Shown here: in pieces, positions 1 through 7,269 of the stretch | How the letters are laid out: each line of letters opens with the position of its first letter | Numbering within the stretch: position 1 is the stretch's first letter | Assembly: GCF_004762035.2 (NCBI RefSeq) | Contig: NZ_SIJK02000009.1 | Location: 30,763-94,762 of the forward strand | Direction: 5' to 3' | Origin: Candidatus Chloroploca mongolica | GTDB lineage: Bacteria; Chloroflexota; Chloroflexia; Chloroflexales; Chloroflexaceae | DNA: 64,000 nucleotides | Position numbers and translations under genes: made by a program | Notes under the pieces: model-generated | What the model was told of the DNA's origin: nothing | Seen by the model: the letters and a program-made list of their open reading frames with translations, nothing else | The model's database searches: none

Positions 1-28
1 AAACTAGCCGTATTGGTCTGAAACAGCA

Positions 29-1711
29 TCATCCCCCAAAGAGATCGACCGGCAGCCCGCCATCAGAGTCGGTGCTATAGCCAGCGGCGTACGCGACAGC
101 TTCGGCCTTGATGCGTTCCTGGCGGGCAGCGAGCATCTTGTTGAGGGCGGCCATATACGCATAGGCCGCAGCCATGATGGTATCGGTATGCACCCCATAG
201 CCACTAAAGATCTGCTGCGCAGCGCGGCGCCCGGTGAGACTGGCGGCGGTACTGGTGCTAGCGGCCATATTCAGCCCGGCATGGCCCTGTTCACGGATGC
301 GCACCGTCACTTCAGCGACTGCATCGAGGCCTTCAGTGATCGCGTTGATCGAGAATTCCATCAATTCATTGGGGCGTTGAATAATGCGGTTGATCGCTTT
401 GTAGATCGCATCAACGGGGCCAGTGCCTTGGTCGCTGTCAACGCGCACCTGACCATTGGGGCCGATCAGTCGCACCGTGGCGGTTGGGATCATCCCGCTG
501 CCCGAGCCATACTGCACATGGTCGAGCGTATAAATATCGGGCGTATGCTGCATCTCGCCAGCAATCAGTGCCTCGATATCACGGTCATCAACGCGCTTCT
601 TGCGGTCACAGAGATCCTTAAAGCGGGTGAAGACCTGTTGAAACTCCTCGGTGCTGAGCTTATAGCCCATCGCCTCAACATGCTTACGGAACGCATGGCG
701 TCCCGAGTGCTTGCCAAGCACCAGCTCATTGCCATCGAGTCCGACCGTCTCGGCGCTCATAATCTCGTAGGTGAGCCGATTCTTCAGCACGCCATCCTGA
801 TGAATGCCTGACTCGTGGGCAAACGCATTTGCGCCAACGATCGCCTTATTGGGTGGCACAGGCACCCCAATAAAGCTTGAGACGAGACGCGAGGCGCGGG
901 CGATCTCGTGGGTATTGATCTGGGTATGCACCTCATAAAATTGACCACGCGTATGGATCGCCATCACGACCTCTTCGAGTGACGCATTGCCAGCCCGTTC
1001 GCCGATCCCATTGATCGTACACTCAACCTGGCGAGCGCCGTTGCGCACCCCGGCGAGCGAATTGGCGACGGCAACACCAAGGTCATCGTGGCAATGGGTC
1101 GAGAGGATGCAGTGCTCGATGCCGGGCACGTTCTCGTGGAGATCGCGGATCATCGCGCCATACTCATCGGGAGTCAGATAGCCAACGGTATCAGGAATAT
1201 TGAGGGTCGTGGCCCCAGCTTGGACGGCGACCGTGACGGCCTCACGTAAAAAGGTCGGATCGCTTCGCCCGGCGTCCATTGGCGAGAACTCGACCTCCTC
1301 ACAGAGCGAGCGGGCATAGGTGACCATGTCGCGGATCACCTCAAGACACTCGGCGCGGGTCTTGCGGAATTGATGCTCGAGGTGAATGTCTGAGGTAGAC
1401 ATAAACGTATGGATACGTTTCTTGACTGCGGGCTGGATGGCCGTCCAGGCTTTCTCGATATCGTCGCGATTCGCACGGGCGAGGGCCGCAATCACGGGGC
1501 CATCGGCCGTACCAACTTCACGGGCAATTTCGTGAACCGCTGCCCAGTCGCCTGGCGAAGCGGCGGGAAAGCCAGCCTCGATAATATCCACCTTCATCCG
1601 GGCAAGCTGGCGGGCTACTTCTAGTTTCTCCTCCAACGTCATCGTACAACCGGGGGCCTGCTCGCCATCACGCAGCGTCGTATCGAAGATTCGTACGTGG
1701 CTGTCTCCCAT
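29..1711 (-). CDS. leuA: 2-isopropylmalate synthase
   Basis: Condenses 2-ketoisovalerate with acetyl-CoA, the first committed step of leucine synthesis. The 560-residue product has the usual full LeuA length. It opens with the FDTTLRDGEQAPG motif of the DRE-TIM metallolyase fold. It carries the metal-binding HCHDDLG stretch near residue 205 and GERAGN about 30 residues later. The last 130 or so residues fit the allosteric leucine-binding dimer domain. The start is chosen because an AGAGAGGTG ribosome site lies just upstream. It is the last gene of the ilvB-ilvN-ilvC-leuA operon in this window, so it should share the attenuator upstream of ilvB. The 28 bases beyond its stop contain only a partial copy of a TATTGGTCTG repeat that recurs upstream of the gene. 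Confidence 0.97.
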   Translation of the reverse strand: MGDSHVRIFDTTLRDGEQAPGCTMTLEEKLEVARQLARMKVDIIEAGFPAASPGDWAAVHEIAREVGTADGPVIAALARANRDDIEKAWTAIQPAVKKRIHTFMSTSDIHLEHQFRKTRAECLEVIRDMVTYARSLCEEVEFSPMDAGRSDPTFLREAVTVAVQAGATTLNIPDTVGYLTPDEYGAMIRDLHENVPGIEHCILSTHCHDDLGVAVANSLAGVRNGARQVECTINGIGERAGNASLEEVVMAIHTRGQFYEVHTQINTHEIARASRLVSSFIGVPVPPNKAIVGANAFAHESGIHQDGVLKNRLTYEIMSAETVGLDGNELVLGKHSGRHAFRKHVEAMGYKLSTEEFQQVFTRFKDLCDRKKRVDDRDIEALIAGEMQHTPDIYTLDHVQYGSGSGMIPTATVRLIGPNGQVRVDSDQGTGPVDAIYKAINRIIQRPNELMEFSINAITEGLDAVAEVTVRIREQGHAGLNMAASTSTAASLTGRRAAQQIFSGYGVHTDTIMAAAYAYMAALNKMLAARQERIKAEAVAYAAGYSTDSDGGLPVDLFGG

Positions 1712-1736
1712 ATCACCTCTCTTTAGCTTGATCTAC

Positions 1737-1942
1737 ACTTATTGGTCTGGGAACAAGGTTTCCTGGTATGCTGGAGTGCCGGCTTTAGCCGGCTGAAGCC
1801 GGCACTCCCTTCGGCAGCAGAGCAGAAAGCTTATTTCACAGACTACTTATTGGTCTGGGAAGTAAGTTTTCTGGCTTTCCTGGGTACGCGGGCGTCCCGC
1901 CCGCTGTTGCTCCCGAAGCGGGCGGGACGCCCGCGCTCCCAG
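1737..1942. repeat. Two direct-repeat plus hairpin units in the leuA-ilvC spacer
   Basis: The ilvC-leuA gap is filled by two similar units. Each starts with a copy of ACTTATTGGTCTGGGAA (1737-1753 and 1845-1861) followed by a diverged TTTCCTGG-like end. The first unit leads into a hairpin at 1773-1808 with 13-bp arms beginning GGAGTGCCGGCTT. The second leads into a hairpin at 1879-1942 built of CCTGGG and GCGGGCGTCCCGCCCGC arms. A partial third repeat copy lies at 10-21, after leuA. Near copies of both hairpins recur at 57914-57947 and 62713-62747. As these sit inside a transcribed operon they would be RNA hairpins between cistrons. Their function is unknown. Confidence 0.75.
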
Positions 1943-1957
1943 GCTAGCTCCCCGCGC

Positions 1958-2980
1958 TTACGCGCCGCCGGTACCGGGTTTGACTTCACGTGGATTGACA
2001 AACGGCATCATGCGGCGCAATTCCAGCCCAATGCGTTCGATGGGATGTTCAATATCGGCCTGGCGGCGTGCATTGAAGCGCGGACGGCCCTGAACATTCT
2101 CATCAATCCAATCTTCGGCAAAGGCCCCCGACTGGATATCGGCCAGGATTTGCCGCATCGCCTGGCGGGTCTCTTCAGTAATCAGCCTGGGCCCGGCGGT
2201 ATAGTCGCCCCACTCGGCGGTATCTGAGACCGAGTAGCGCATATAGTTGAGGCCACCCTGATAGAAGAGATCGACGATCAGCTTGAGTTCGTGCATACAC
2301 TCGAAATAGGCTACCTCGGGCTGATAGCCTGACTCGACCAGGGTTTCGAAGGCCATCTTGACGAGTGAGGAGACACCACCACAGAGCACGACCTGTTCAC
2401 CAAAGAGATCCGTCTCGGTCTCTTCGCCGAAGGTCGTCGTCAGCACACCGGCGCGGGTACAGCCGAGGCCTTTGGCATACGCGAGGGCATCGGCCATGGC
2501 ACCCCCGGTTGCGTCCTGCTGCACCGCGACGAGCGCCGGAACGCCGCCGCCCTGCGTATAGACCTCGCGGACGCGGTGGCCGGGGGCTTTGGGGGCGACC
2601 ATGCTCACATCAATGCCAGCCGGGGGGATAATCTGCCCAAACCGGACATTGAAACCGTGGGCAAACATCAACGTCTTACCTGGCTCCATAGAAGGGGCAA
2701 TATGATCACGATAAATGTCGGCCTGCCCAATATCAGGGGTGAGTATCATAATCATCTGGGCTTCGCGGGCGGCATCTGCCACACTCATCGGCTTGAGGCC
2801 GACTTCTTCCACCTTGCTCCAACTCTTTGACCCAGGATAGAGGCCAACCCGTACATCAAGCCCGCTATCGGTCAAATTACGGGCATGGGCGTGACCCTGG
2901 CTCCCGAAACCAATAATGGCAATCGGCTTGTTTTTCAGACGTTCGAGATCGGCCTGCTTGTCGTAAAAGAGCTCCGCCAT
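1958..2980 (-). CDS. ilvC: Ketol-acid reductoisomerase (NADP+), class I
   Basis: Isomerises and reduces acetohydroxy acids to dihydroxy acids in valine and isoleucine synthesis. The protein begins [12 protein letters not shown] and has the nucleotide-binding [13 protein letters not shown] near residue 27. It is about 340 residues, the length of the short class I enzymes, with the [18 protein letters not shown] type metal-binding helices near residue 200. A GTG start 18 bases upstream (2998) is possible. I prefer the ATG at 2980 because family members begin MAELFY and a GGAGA motif precedes it. It lies between ilvN and leuA in the operon. Confidence 0.95.
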   Translation of the reverse strand: MAELFYDKQADLERLKNKPIAIIGFGSQGHAHARNLTDSGLDVRVGLYPGSKSWSKVEEVGLKPMSVADAAREAQMIMILTPDIGQADIYRDHIAPSMEPGKTLMFAHGFNVRFGQIIPPAGIDVSMVAPKAPGHRVREVYTQGGGVPALVAVQQDATGGAMADALAYAKGLGCTRAGVLTTTFGEETETDLFGEQVVLCGGVSSLVKMAFETLVESGYQPEVAYFECMHELKLIVDLFYQGGLNYMRYSVSDTAEWGDYTAGPRLITEETRQAMRQILADIQSGAFAEDWIDENVQGRPRFNARRQADIEHPIERIGLELRRMMPFVNPREVKPGTGGA

Positions 2981-3005
2981 GATGCTGATCTTCTCCACAT
3001 AAGAG

Positions 3006-3206
3006 GCAGACGAGGTCTGCCAGGCTTCTGGTACAGGGCGGCTTGCCCTGTACGTCTTAGATATGCAGGGCTAGCGCCCTGAAGACCCGTGTTGCTACGA
3101 GCACTCCGTCCATCTTTTTCTGATGGATCGCCGTCTTTGGGTAAGGGCGCAGCGCGCTGCGCCCTTACCCAAAGACGGCGGTTGAAGCCAAAACTTCAAC
3201 CGCCGT
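3006..3206. repeat. Cluster of hairpins in the ilvN-ilvC spacer
   Basis: The 220-base gap holds at least five inverted repeats. They are GCAGAC/GTCTGC at 3006-3020, GTACAGGGC/GCCCTGTAC at 3031-3053, CAGGGC/GCCCTG at 3066-3081, a perfect 52-base palindrome at 3129-3180 (26-bp arms), and a 13-bp-arm hairpin at 3175-3206. The last two share bases 3175-3180, so they cannot both form fully. All lie in the transcribed spacer between ilvN and ilvC. They may set mRNA processing or partial termination between cistrons. This role is an inference. Confidence 0.8.
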
Positions 3207-3217
3207 TGTCTGACGCC

Positions 3218-3757
3218 TCAATTGAGGGTTGGCACCACCCCGCTGCCATTGGTATTCTCGACATACTCGCTGGCGTTATGCCCGCGTGCGCCGCGTACCA
3301 TTGCGATGCGCCCGGTGCGCATCATCTCTTTAATGCCATAGCCACGCACCACTTCGATAAAATTCTCGACCTTGCTCGGCGTACCGGTCATCTCAACAAT
3401 CATCGTACTGGCCCCAACATCGACGATTTTGGCCTCGAAGACGCCAGACATTGAAACGATCTCGTGGCGAACCGACGACGGAGCGTGCAATTTGAGCACC
3501 ACCATCTCACGTTCAACGATGGGATCGTCAGTGACGTCACTAACCTTGATCACCTCGATCAAGCGATAGAGTTGTTTCACCACCTGCTCGACGTGATCGG
3601 ACTCGATAACGAGCGTGAGGCGGCTGATCTCGGGCTGTTCGCTATGACCGACGGCGAGACTCTCGATATTATAGCCGCGACGGCGGATCAGCCCGGCCAC
3701 ACGTGTGAGCACACCGGGGCGATCCTGGACAAGCGCGACAATGGTATGTTTTTTCAT
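3218..3757 (-). CDS. ilvN: Acetolactate synthase small (regulatory) subunit
   Basis: Regulatory subunit of acetohydroxyacid synthase, binding valine through ACT domains. The 179-residue product starts MKKHTIVALVQDRPGVLTRVAGLIRRRGYNIESL, the standard N-terminal ACT domain. A second ACT-like domain follows from about residue 85. This is the usual length of the long IlvN/IlvH form. It lies 135 bases downstream of ilvB, consistent with co-transcription and complex formation with that subunit. Confidence 0.95.
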   Translation of the reverse strand: MKKHTIVALVQDRPGVLTRVAGLIRRRGYNIESLAVGHSEQPEISRLTLVIESDHVEQVVKQLYRLIEVIKVSDVTDDPIVEREMVVLKLHAPSSVRHEIVSMSGVFEAKIVDVGASTMIVEMTGTPSKVENFIEVVRGYGIKEMMRTGRIAMVRGARGHNASEYVENTNGSGVVPTLN

Positions 3758-3892
3758 CGTGCCCTCTACCTCTATTTGTGGGCCTGTGGCCCTACGCTGT
3801 TGTGCTGGCGAACAGGGCGTGTGGGAGCAACGGCCCCACTCGCCAAGTCATGCGCACGAGACCTCAGGCCTTGTGCGCATCCTGGGCGATCA

Positions 3893-5638
3893 TTATGATG
3901 CCTGTGGGTCGACGGTGATCATATCGCCGATGGAGGCATTTTGCGGCACCATCGGGAAGACATTGACTTCGCGTTCGACGCGGAAATCGATCAAGACCGG
4001 GCCATCAGTCGCATAGGCTTCATCAATGGCGGCCTGCACCTGATCGCTATGCTCAACGGTGATGCCCTTCCAGTGATAGGCCTCGGCGAGTTTTGCGAAA
4101 TCGGGGCCACTGAGGGGCGTCCCACTATAGCGCTTATTCTCGAAGAGCTCTTGCCACTGACGAACCATCCCAAGGTAGCCATTGTTAATGATGGCTACCT
4201 TGATATTCTTGATCCCTTCCTGATGAATCGTCGCCATCTCTTGATTGGTCATCTGGAAGCCACCATCGCCACAGATTACCCAGATCGTCTCATCGGGATG
4301 GGCAATCGCGACGCCCAGCGAGGCGGGCACCGAGAAGCCCATGGTTGCGGCCCCACCCGAGGTGATATGGGTGCGTGGCCCGGCGTTCCAATCCATCAAC
4401 TGGGCCGCCCACATCTGATGTTGACCAACATCGGTCACCACGCGATAGTTACCGCGCAGGGCAAGCGTCTGATTGATTTTCTGGTAGACATCATGCGGGG
4501 GCAGGGTCATATGGAGGGTATCGGCGCGATTGACATACTGCTGCTTGCCCTGATGTTTGTCTTGCATCTCGCGGATATGTTCCATCCAATCCGAGGCCGC
4601 GCTATGCAGGTCAGCCAGTTCTTCGCGGGCGGGCATCTCTTCAAGCAGGGCGAGCAAGGTTGCGCGGGCATCACCGACGATGGGCACCGTCACCTTGACA
4701 TTCTTGCCAATTTCGGAGGGATCGATATCAACGTGAATCACTTTGGCATTGGGCGCAAAGGTACTGGCCTTGCCGGTCACGCGGTCATCAAAGCGCCCAC
4801 CGATATTAAAGAGCACATCGCAGGTCTGGATGGCCCGATTGACATGCACCCACCCGTGCATCCCAGGCATGCCAATGCTGAGGGGATGTTCTTCAGGGAA
4901 CGAGCCAATGCCGTGGAGCGTCGTAATCACCGGAATGCGCAACTTCTCGGCGAAGTGGCGCAGTTCATCGGCGGCCCCCGACATAATCACGCCATTACCG
5001 GCGATAATCAAAGGTTTTTTGGCCTGGAGGAGCAGCTTGAGCGCTTCGCGGATCTGTTTACGATTGGGCTGATAGGTAGGCTTGTAGCCGGGCAAATTGA
5101 GCTTGACATCCCAGTTGGGCACGATACTCTTTTGCATCGCATCCTTGGTAATATCAATCAAGACCGGGCCGGGGCGACCAGTGGTAGCAATATGGATGGC
5201 CTCTTTGAAGACATAGGGCAGTTCATTCGCATCCTTGACCAGATAATTGTGCTTGGTAATAGGCATCGTAATGCCAGTGATATCGGTCTCCTGGAAGGCA
5301 TCCTTGCCCAGCACGTGGCTCCCAACCTGCCCACAGATCGCCAGCAGCGGTGTACTATCCATCATCGCATCGGCGATTGGTGTGACCAGATTCGTCACCC
5401 CGGGGCCACTGGTACCGATACAGACACCGATACGCCCGGTCGAACGTGCATACCCTTCGGCGGCGTGGCCTGCGCCCTGTTCGTGCCGACAGAGCACGTG
5501 GCGCAACCGATCACGATACTCCCACATCGCAAAATAGAATGGCATGATGGCCCCACCAGGGATGCCAAACATCACCTCGACCCCCTCGCGGATGAGTGCC
5601 TCACACATGATCTGGGCACCGGTCATTTGTTCGGACAT
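3893..5638 (-). CDS. ilvB: Acetolactate synthase large (catalytic) subunit
   Basis: Thiamine-diphosphate enzyme joining two pyruvates, or pyruvate and 2-ketobutyrate, in branched-chain amino acid synthesis. The 581-residue product has the N-terminal catalytic glutamate in RHEQGAGHAAEGYAR (Glu53), the central FAD domain, and the C-terminal TPP motif beginning GDGG at residue 457 and closing with NNGYLGM. The start is supported by AGGAGG eight bases upstream. It is the first structural gene of the operon and sits directly behind the terminator hairpin of a leader-peptide attenuator at 5711-5857. Confidence 0.97.
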   Translation of the reverse strand: MSEQMTGAQIMCEALIREGVEVMFGIPGGAIMPFYFAMWEYRDRLRHVLCRHEQGAGHAAEGYARSTGRIGVCIGTSGPGVTNLVTPIADAMMDSTPLLAICGQVGSHVLGKDAFQETDITGITMPITKHNYLVKDANELPYVFKEAIHIATTGRPGPVLIDITKDAMQKSIVPNWDVKLNLPGYKPTYQPNRKQIREALKLLLQAKKPLIIAGNGVIMSGAADELRHFAEKLRIPVITTLHGIGSFPEEHPLSIGMPGMHGWVHVNRAIQTCDVLFNIGGRFDDRVTGKASTFAPNAKVIHVDIDPSEIGKNVKVTVPIVGDARATLLALLEEMPAREELADLHSAASDWMEHIREMQDKHQGKQQYVNRADTLHMTLPPHDVYQKINQTLALRGNYRVVTDVGQHQMWAAQLMDWNAGPRTHITSGGAATMGFSVPASLGVAIAHPDETIWVICGDGGFQMTNQEMATIHQEGIKNIKVAIINNGYLGMVRQWQELFENKRYSGTPLSGPDFAKLAEAYHWKGITVEHSDQVQAAIDEAYATDGPVLIDFRVEREVNVFPMVPQNASIGDMITVDPQAS

Positions 5639-5710
5639 GAGCCGTTCCTCCTGACGTTGCGTCTATGTACGACCTGCTGCAAGGCAGTGCGACGATAGAC
5701 TGGTGACATT

Positions 5711-5741
5711 AAAAAACCCCCTGGTCGCATCCAGGAGGTTT
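5711..5741 (-). terminator. Attenuator terminator of the ilv operon
   Basis: Read on the minus strand, the 11-base arm AAACCTCCTGG pairs with CCAGGGGGTTT around a 6-base loop, with one G-T pair, and the stem runs into a run of six T. This is a standard intrinsic terminator. It sits 70 bases before ilvB and 39 bases after the stop of a Leu/Val/Ile-rich leader peptide, so it would stop transcription before the structural genes unless the 5' arm is captured by the antiterminator. Confidence 0.9.
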
Positions 5742-5784
5742 AGTCTCGCTCACTCTACCAGGCCCGCAGGCTCAACCCCCTAAA
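5730..5784 (-). promoter_or_regulatory. Antiterminator pairing of the ilv attenuator
   Basis: On the minus strand the segment TTTAGGGGGTT (5784 to 5774), which includes the stop codon of the leader peptide, can pair without a gap with AACCTCCTGGA (5740 to 5730). That is 11 pairs including G-U wobbles. It uses up nearly the whole 5' arm of the terminator at 5711-5741. A ribosome stalled on upstream Leu/Val/Ile codons leaves this segment free and favours readthrough. A ribosome reaching the stop codon covers it and lets the terminator form. The pairing is seen in the sequence and the mechanism is inferred from enteric ilv and leu attenuators. Confidence 0.8.
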
Positions 5785-5857
5785 CGCGTTTGCTCCACCC
5801 GATAAGGAGGAGTACAAGACCGCTAATAAGGAGTACGAGCACTGATCTGGGAGCCAT
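5780..5857 (-). CDS. ilv operon leader peptide (attenuation)
   Basis: A 25-codon reading frame too short for ordinary gene calling. It begins MAPRSVLVLLISG and continues LVLLLIGWSKRV, so 13 of 25 residues are Leu (7), Val (4) or Ile (2), in two dense runs (residues 6-11 and 14-19). These are the three end products of the operon behind it. It lies about 40 bases downstream of a strong promoter. The antiterminator overlaps its stop codon and an intrinsic terminator follows. An AAGGA lies 14 bases before the ATG, a longer spacing than usual, which is the weakest point. The peptide itself probably has no function beyond ribosome stalling. Confidence 0.85.
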   Translation of the reverse strand: MAPRSVLVLLISGLVLLLIGWSKRV

Positions 5858-5902
5858 AAGGGTATTTTCAATCCTTAGATATTGTTCTATCGAACGGAGT
5901 TA

Positions 5903-5932
5903 AGGATACCACAGGTATGGAGGTACTGTCAA
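5903..5932 (-). promoter_or_regulatory. Promoter of the ilv-leu operon
   Basis: On the minus strand a consensus TTGACA -35 box (5927-5932) is followed after 18 bases by TATCCT (5903-5908). The expected start near 5896 gives a leader of about 260 bases before ilvB, with the leader peptide and attenuator inside it. A 15-bp inverted repeat lies nine bases upstream of the -35 box. Confidence 0.85.
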
Positions 5933-5941
5933 ACGCGTGAA

Positions 5942-5956
5942 AGCTTCCGGGAAGCT
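5942..5956. promoter_or_regulatory. Inverted repeat upstream of the ilv -35 box
   Basis: The sequence AGCTTCCGGGAAGCT is an inverted repeat of two 7-base arms around a single base. It ends nine bases upstream of the ilv operon -35 box. The identical 15 bases occur at 42747-42761, eight bases upstream of the tRNA-Gly -35 box. I found no third full copy in the window. The matching position suggests a binding site for an activator acting at both promoters. The protein is unknown. Confidence 0.65.
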
Positions 5957-6006
5957 GTCTGTCTGGCGTGCGTGCAAGACTTTTCGTCGTACCCTGTTGC
6001 CGTCCT

Positions 6007-6067
6007 ATAACCCCGTTCCTTGCGAAAAAGCCAGCAACGCTGGCTTTTTCGCAAGGAACGGGGTTAT
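6007..6067. terminator. Long palindrome, galT terminator (GCCAGC-tip family)
   Basis: A perfect 61-base palindrome with 29-bp arms around AAC. The tip is GCCAGC-AAC-GCTGGC flanked by A-run and T-run. It overlaps the galT stop codon and should end galT transcription on the minus strand. It is one of at least eight palindromes in the window with this tip. Confidence 0.85.
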
Positions 6068-7065
6068 GGTTGCGGTTCTTCGCGGAGGAAGGCGGCGCAC
6101 TGTTCAGGGAGGGCAGGATTGATCCAGACCCCGCTGCCTAGTTCGAAGCCGGCACTGCGACTGAGGCGGGGGATGATGGCAATATACCAGTGAAAGTAGC
6201 CATTTTCTGGCTCTTTGGTTGGCGTTGTGCGAATGATCATGTTGTAGTCGGGATCATTCAGATGGCTATAGAGGCGGAAGAGCACATCACGGATGAGTGG
6301 TGCAAGATGCATCATCTCTTCGTCGGAGGCGTTGAGAAAGCTCGCACGATGATAGCGAGGCAGGATCCAGATATGGAAGGGTGAAGACGAAGCATAGAGC
6401 ACAAAGGCGACATAATGATCATTGATCGCAACAATGCGTTCGCCACTAGTCAATTCATCATGGAGCATCGTACAAAAGACGCACTGGCCGGTATCATCAA
6501 AGAAGCGACGGGCTTCTTCGATGCGGTGGCGGATATTGCCAGGCACAATGGGGAGGCCGATAATCTGGCTGTGGGTATGGGGTAATGAAGCCCCGGCTCG
6601 TTCGCCGTGGTTTTTGAAAAAGACGATCTGTTCGATGCGCGTATCGCTGGCAATTTGCTGCCCCCGGCGGCGATACATCAGCAACACATCGCGCACTTCT
6701 TCGTCGGTCATCAACGCGAGCGTCGCATTATGCAGGCGATGCTCAACCAGAACCTCGTGATAGCCAATGCCCGTAATGCGGCGTTCCACGCCATTGAACA
6801 CCCTGGCGAGCGAGCCGTCGTGGGCCAGGGCGGGATACTTATTGCGTACAACACGCGTTGTCCACGGGCCATCCTCGGGGTCGCGGCAGACCTCAAGATC
6901 CAGTTCTTCATTGCCGACACAGAAAGGGCATGCCGGGTCGTGTTCGTGGCGCTCGTGGGTGCGGACGCGATTGCTTGCTTCGGCGTAGGCATTGGGACGG
7001 CGTGCCCGCTCGCTGGCAATAATGACCCATTCGCGGGTTGCAATGTTTTGCCGTAGCTCGGCCAT
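6064..7065 (-). CDS. galT: Galactose-1-phosphate uridylyltransferase
   Basis: Transfers UMP between UDP-glucose and galactose-1-phosphate in the Leloir pathway. The product has the zinc-binding CPFC at residues 46-49 and the active-site HTHSQ at 163-167 (nucleophile His165) of the GalT branch of the HIT superfamily. I place the start at 7065 (MAELRQNIATREW), giving 333 residues. The frame stays open up to 7134 but the added residues resemble no family member. No other gal gene is in the window. A divergent promoter pair separates it from the ABC transporter genes. Confidence 0.93.
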   Translation of the reverse strand: MAELRQNIATREWVIIASERARRPNAYAEASNRVRTHERHEHDPACPFCVGNEELDLEVCRDPEDGPWTTRVVRNKYPALAHDGSLARVFNGVERRITGIGYHEVLVEHRLHNATLALMTDEEVRDVLLMYRRRGQQIASDTRIEQIVFFKNHGERAGASLPHTHSQIIGLPIVPGNIRHRIEEARRFFDDTGQCVFCTMLHDELTSGERIVAINDHYVAFVLYASSSPFHIWILPRYHRASFLNASDEEMMHLAPLIRDVLFRLYSHLNDPDYNMIIRTTPTKEPENGYFHWYIAIIPRLSRSAGFELGSGVWINPALPEQCAAFLREEPQP

Positions 7066-7160
7066 GGGCGTTATGATCCTAGGCGCGGCCTCCGGTGGCC
7101 GTACGGTCTCTTCCCTTCCCGCACAGCATTGCACGGAGGGATGGCATATGCACCGCCCCT

Positions 7161-7190
7161 ATTGTAGCCGTAAGCACCTGCTCTGCGCAA
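7161..7190 (-). promoter_or_regulatory. Probable galT promoter
   Basis: On the minus strand TTGCGC (7185-7190) and TACAAT (7161-7166) are 18 bases apart, about 95 bases upstream of the galT start. The -10 box is good and the -35 box only half matches. Confidence 0.5.
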
Positions 7191-7220
7191 GGGGCGTACC
7201 GATAGAGATACAGTGATTTA

Positions 7221-7229
7221 TGTTACAAT
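7221..7229 (+). promoter_or_regulatory. Extended -10 promoter of the ABC transporter genes
   Basis: TGTTACAAT is an extended -10 element (TGn plus TACAAT at 7224-7229), about 40 bases before the GTG start at 7270. No convincing -35 box is present, as is usual for this promoter type. Confidence 0.55.
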
Positions 7230-7269
7230 ACGAAAACTACATGGCTTTTGCCCCCCCAAGAGGTGCGCT

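Noticed and set aside
3758..3892. Possible small gene in the ilvB-ilvN gap
   Set aside because: Frames there are short and lack a start with a ribosome site; the spacer has no clear feature.
3941..5698. Long open frame of 585 codons on the plus strand, antisense to ilvB
   Set aside because: It mirrors ilvB codon usage, has no family motifs and no ribosome site; it is a shadow of a high-GC gene.
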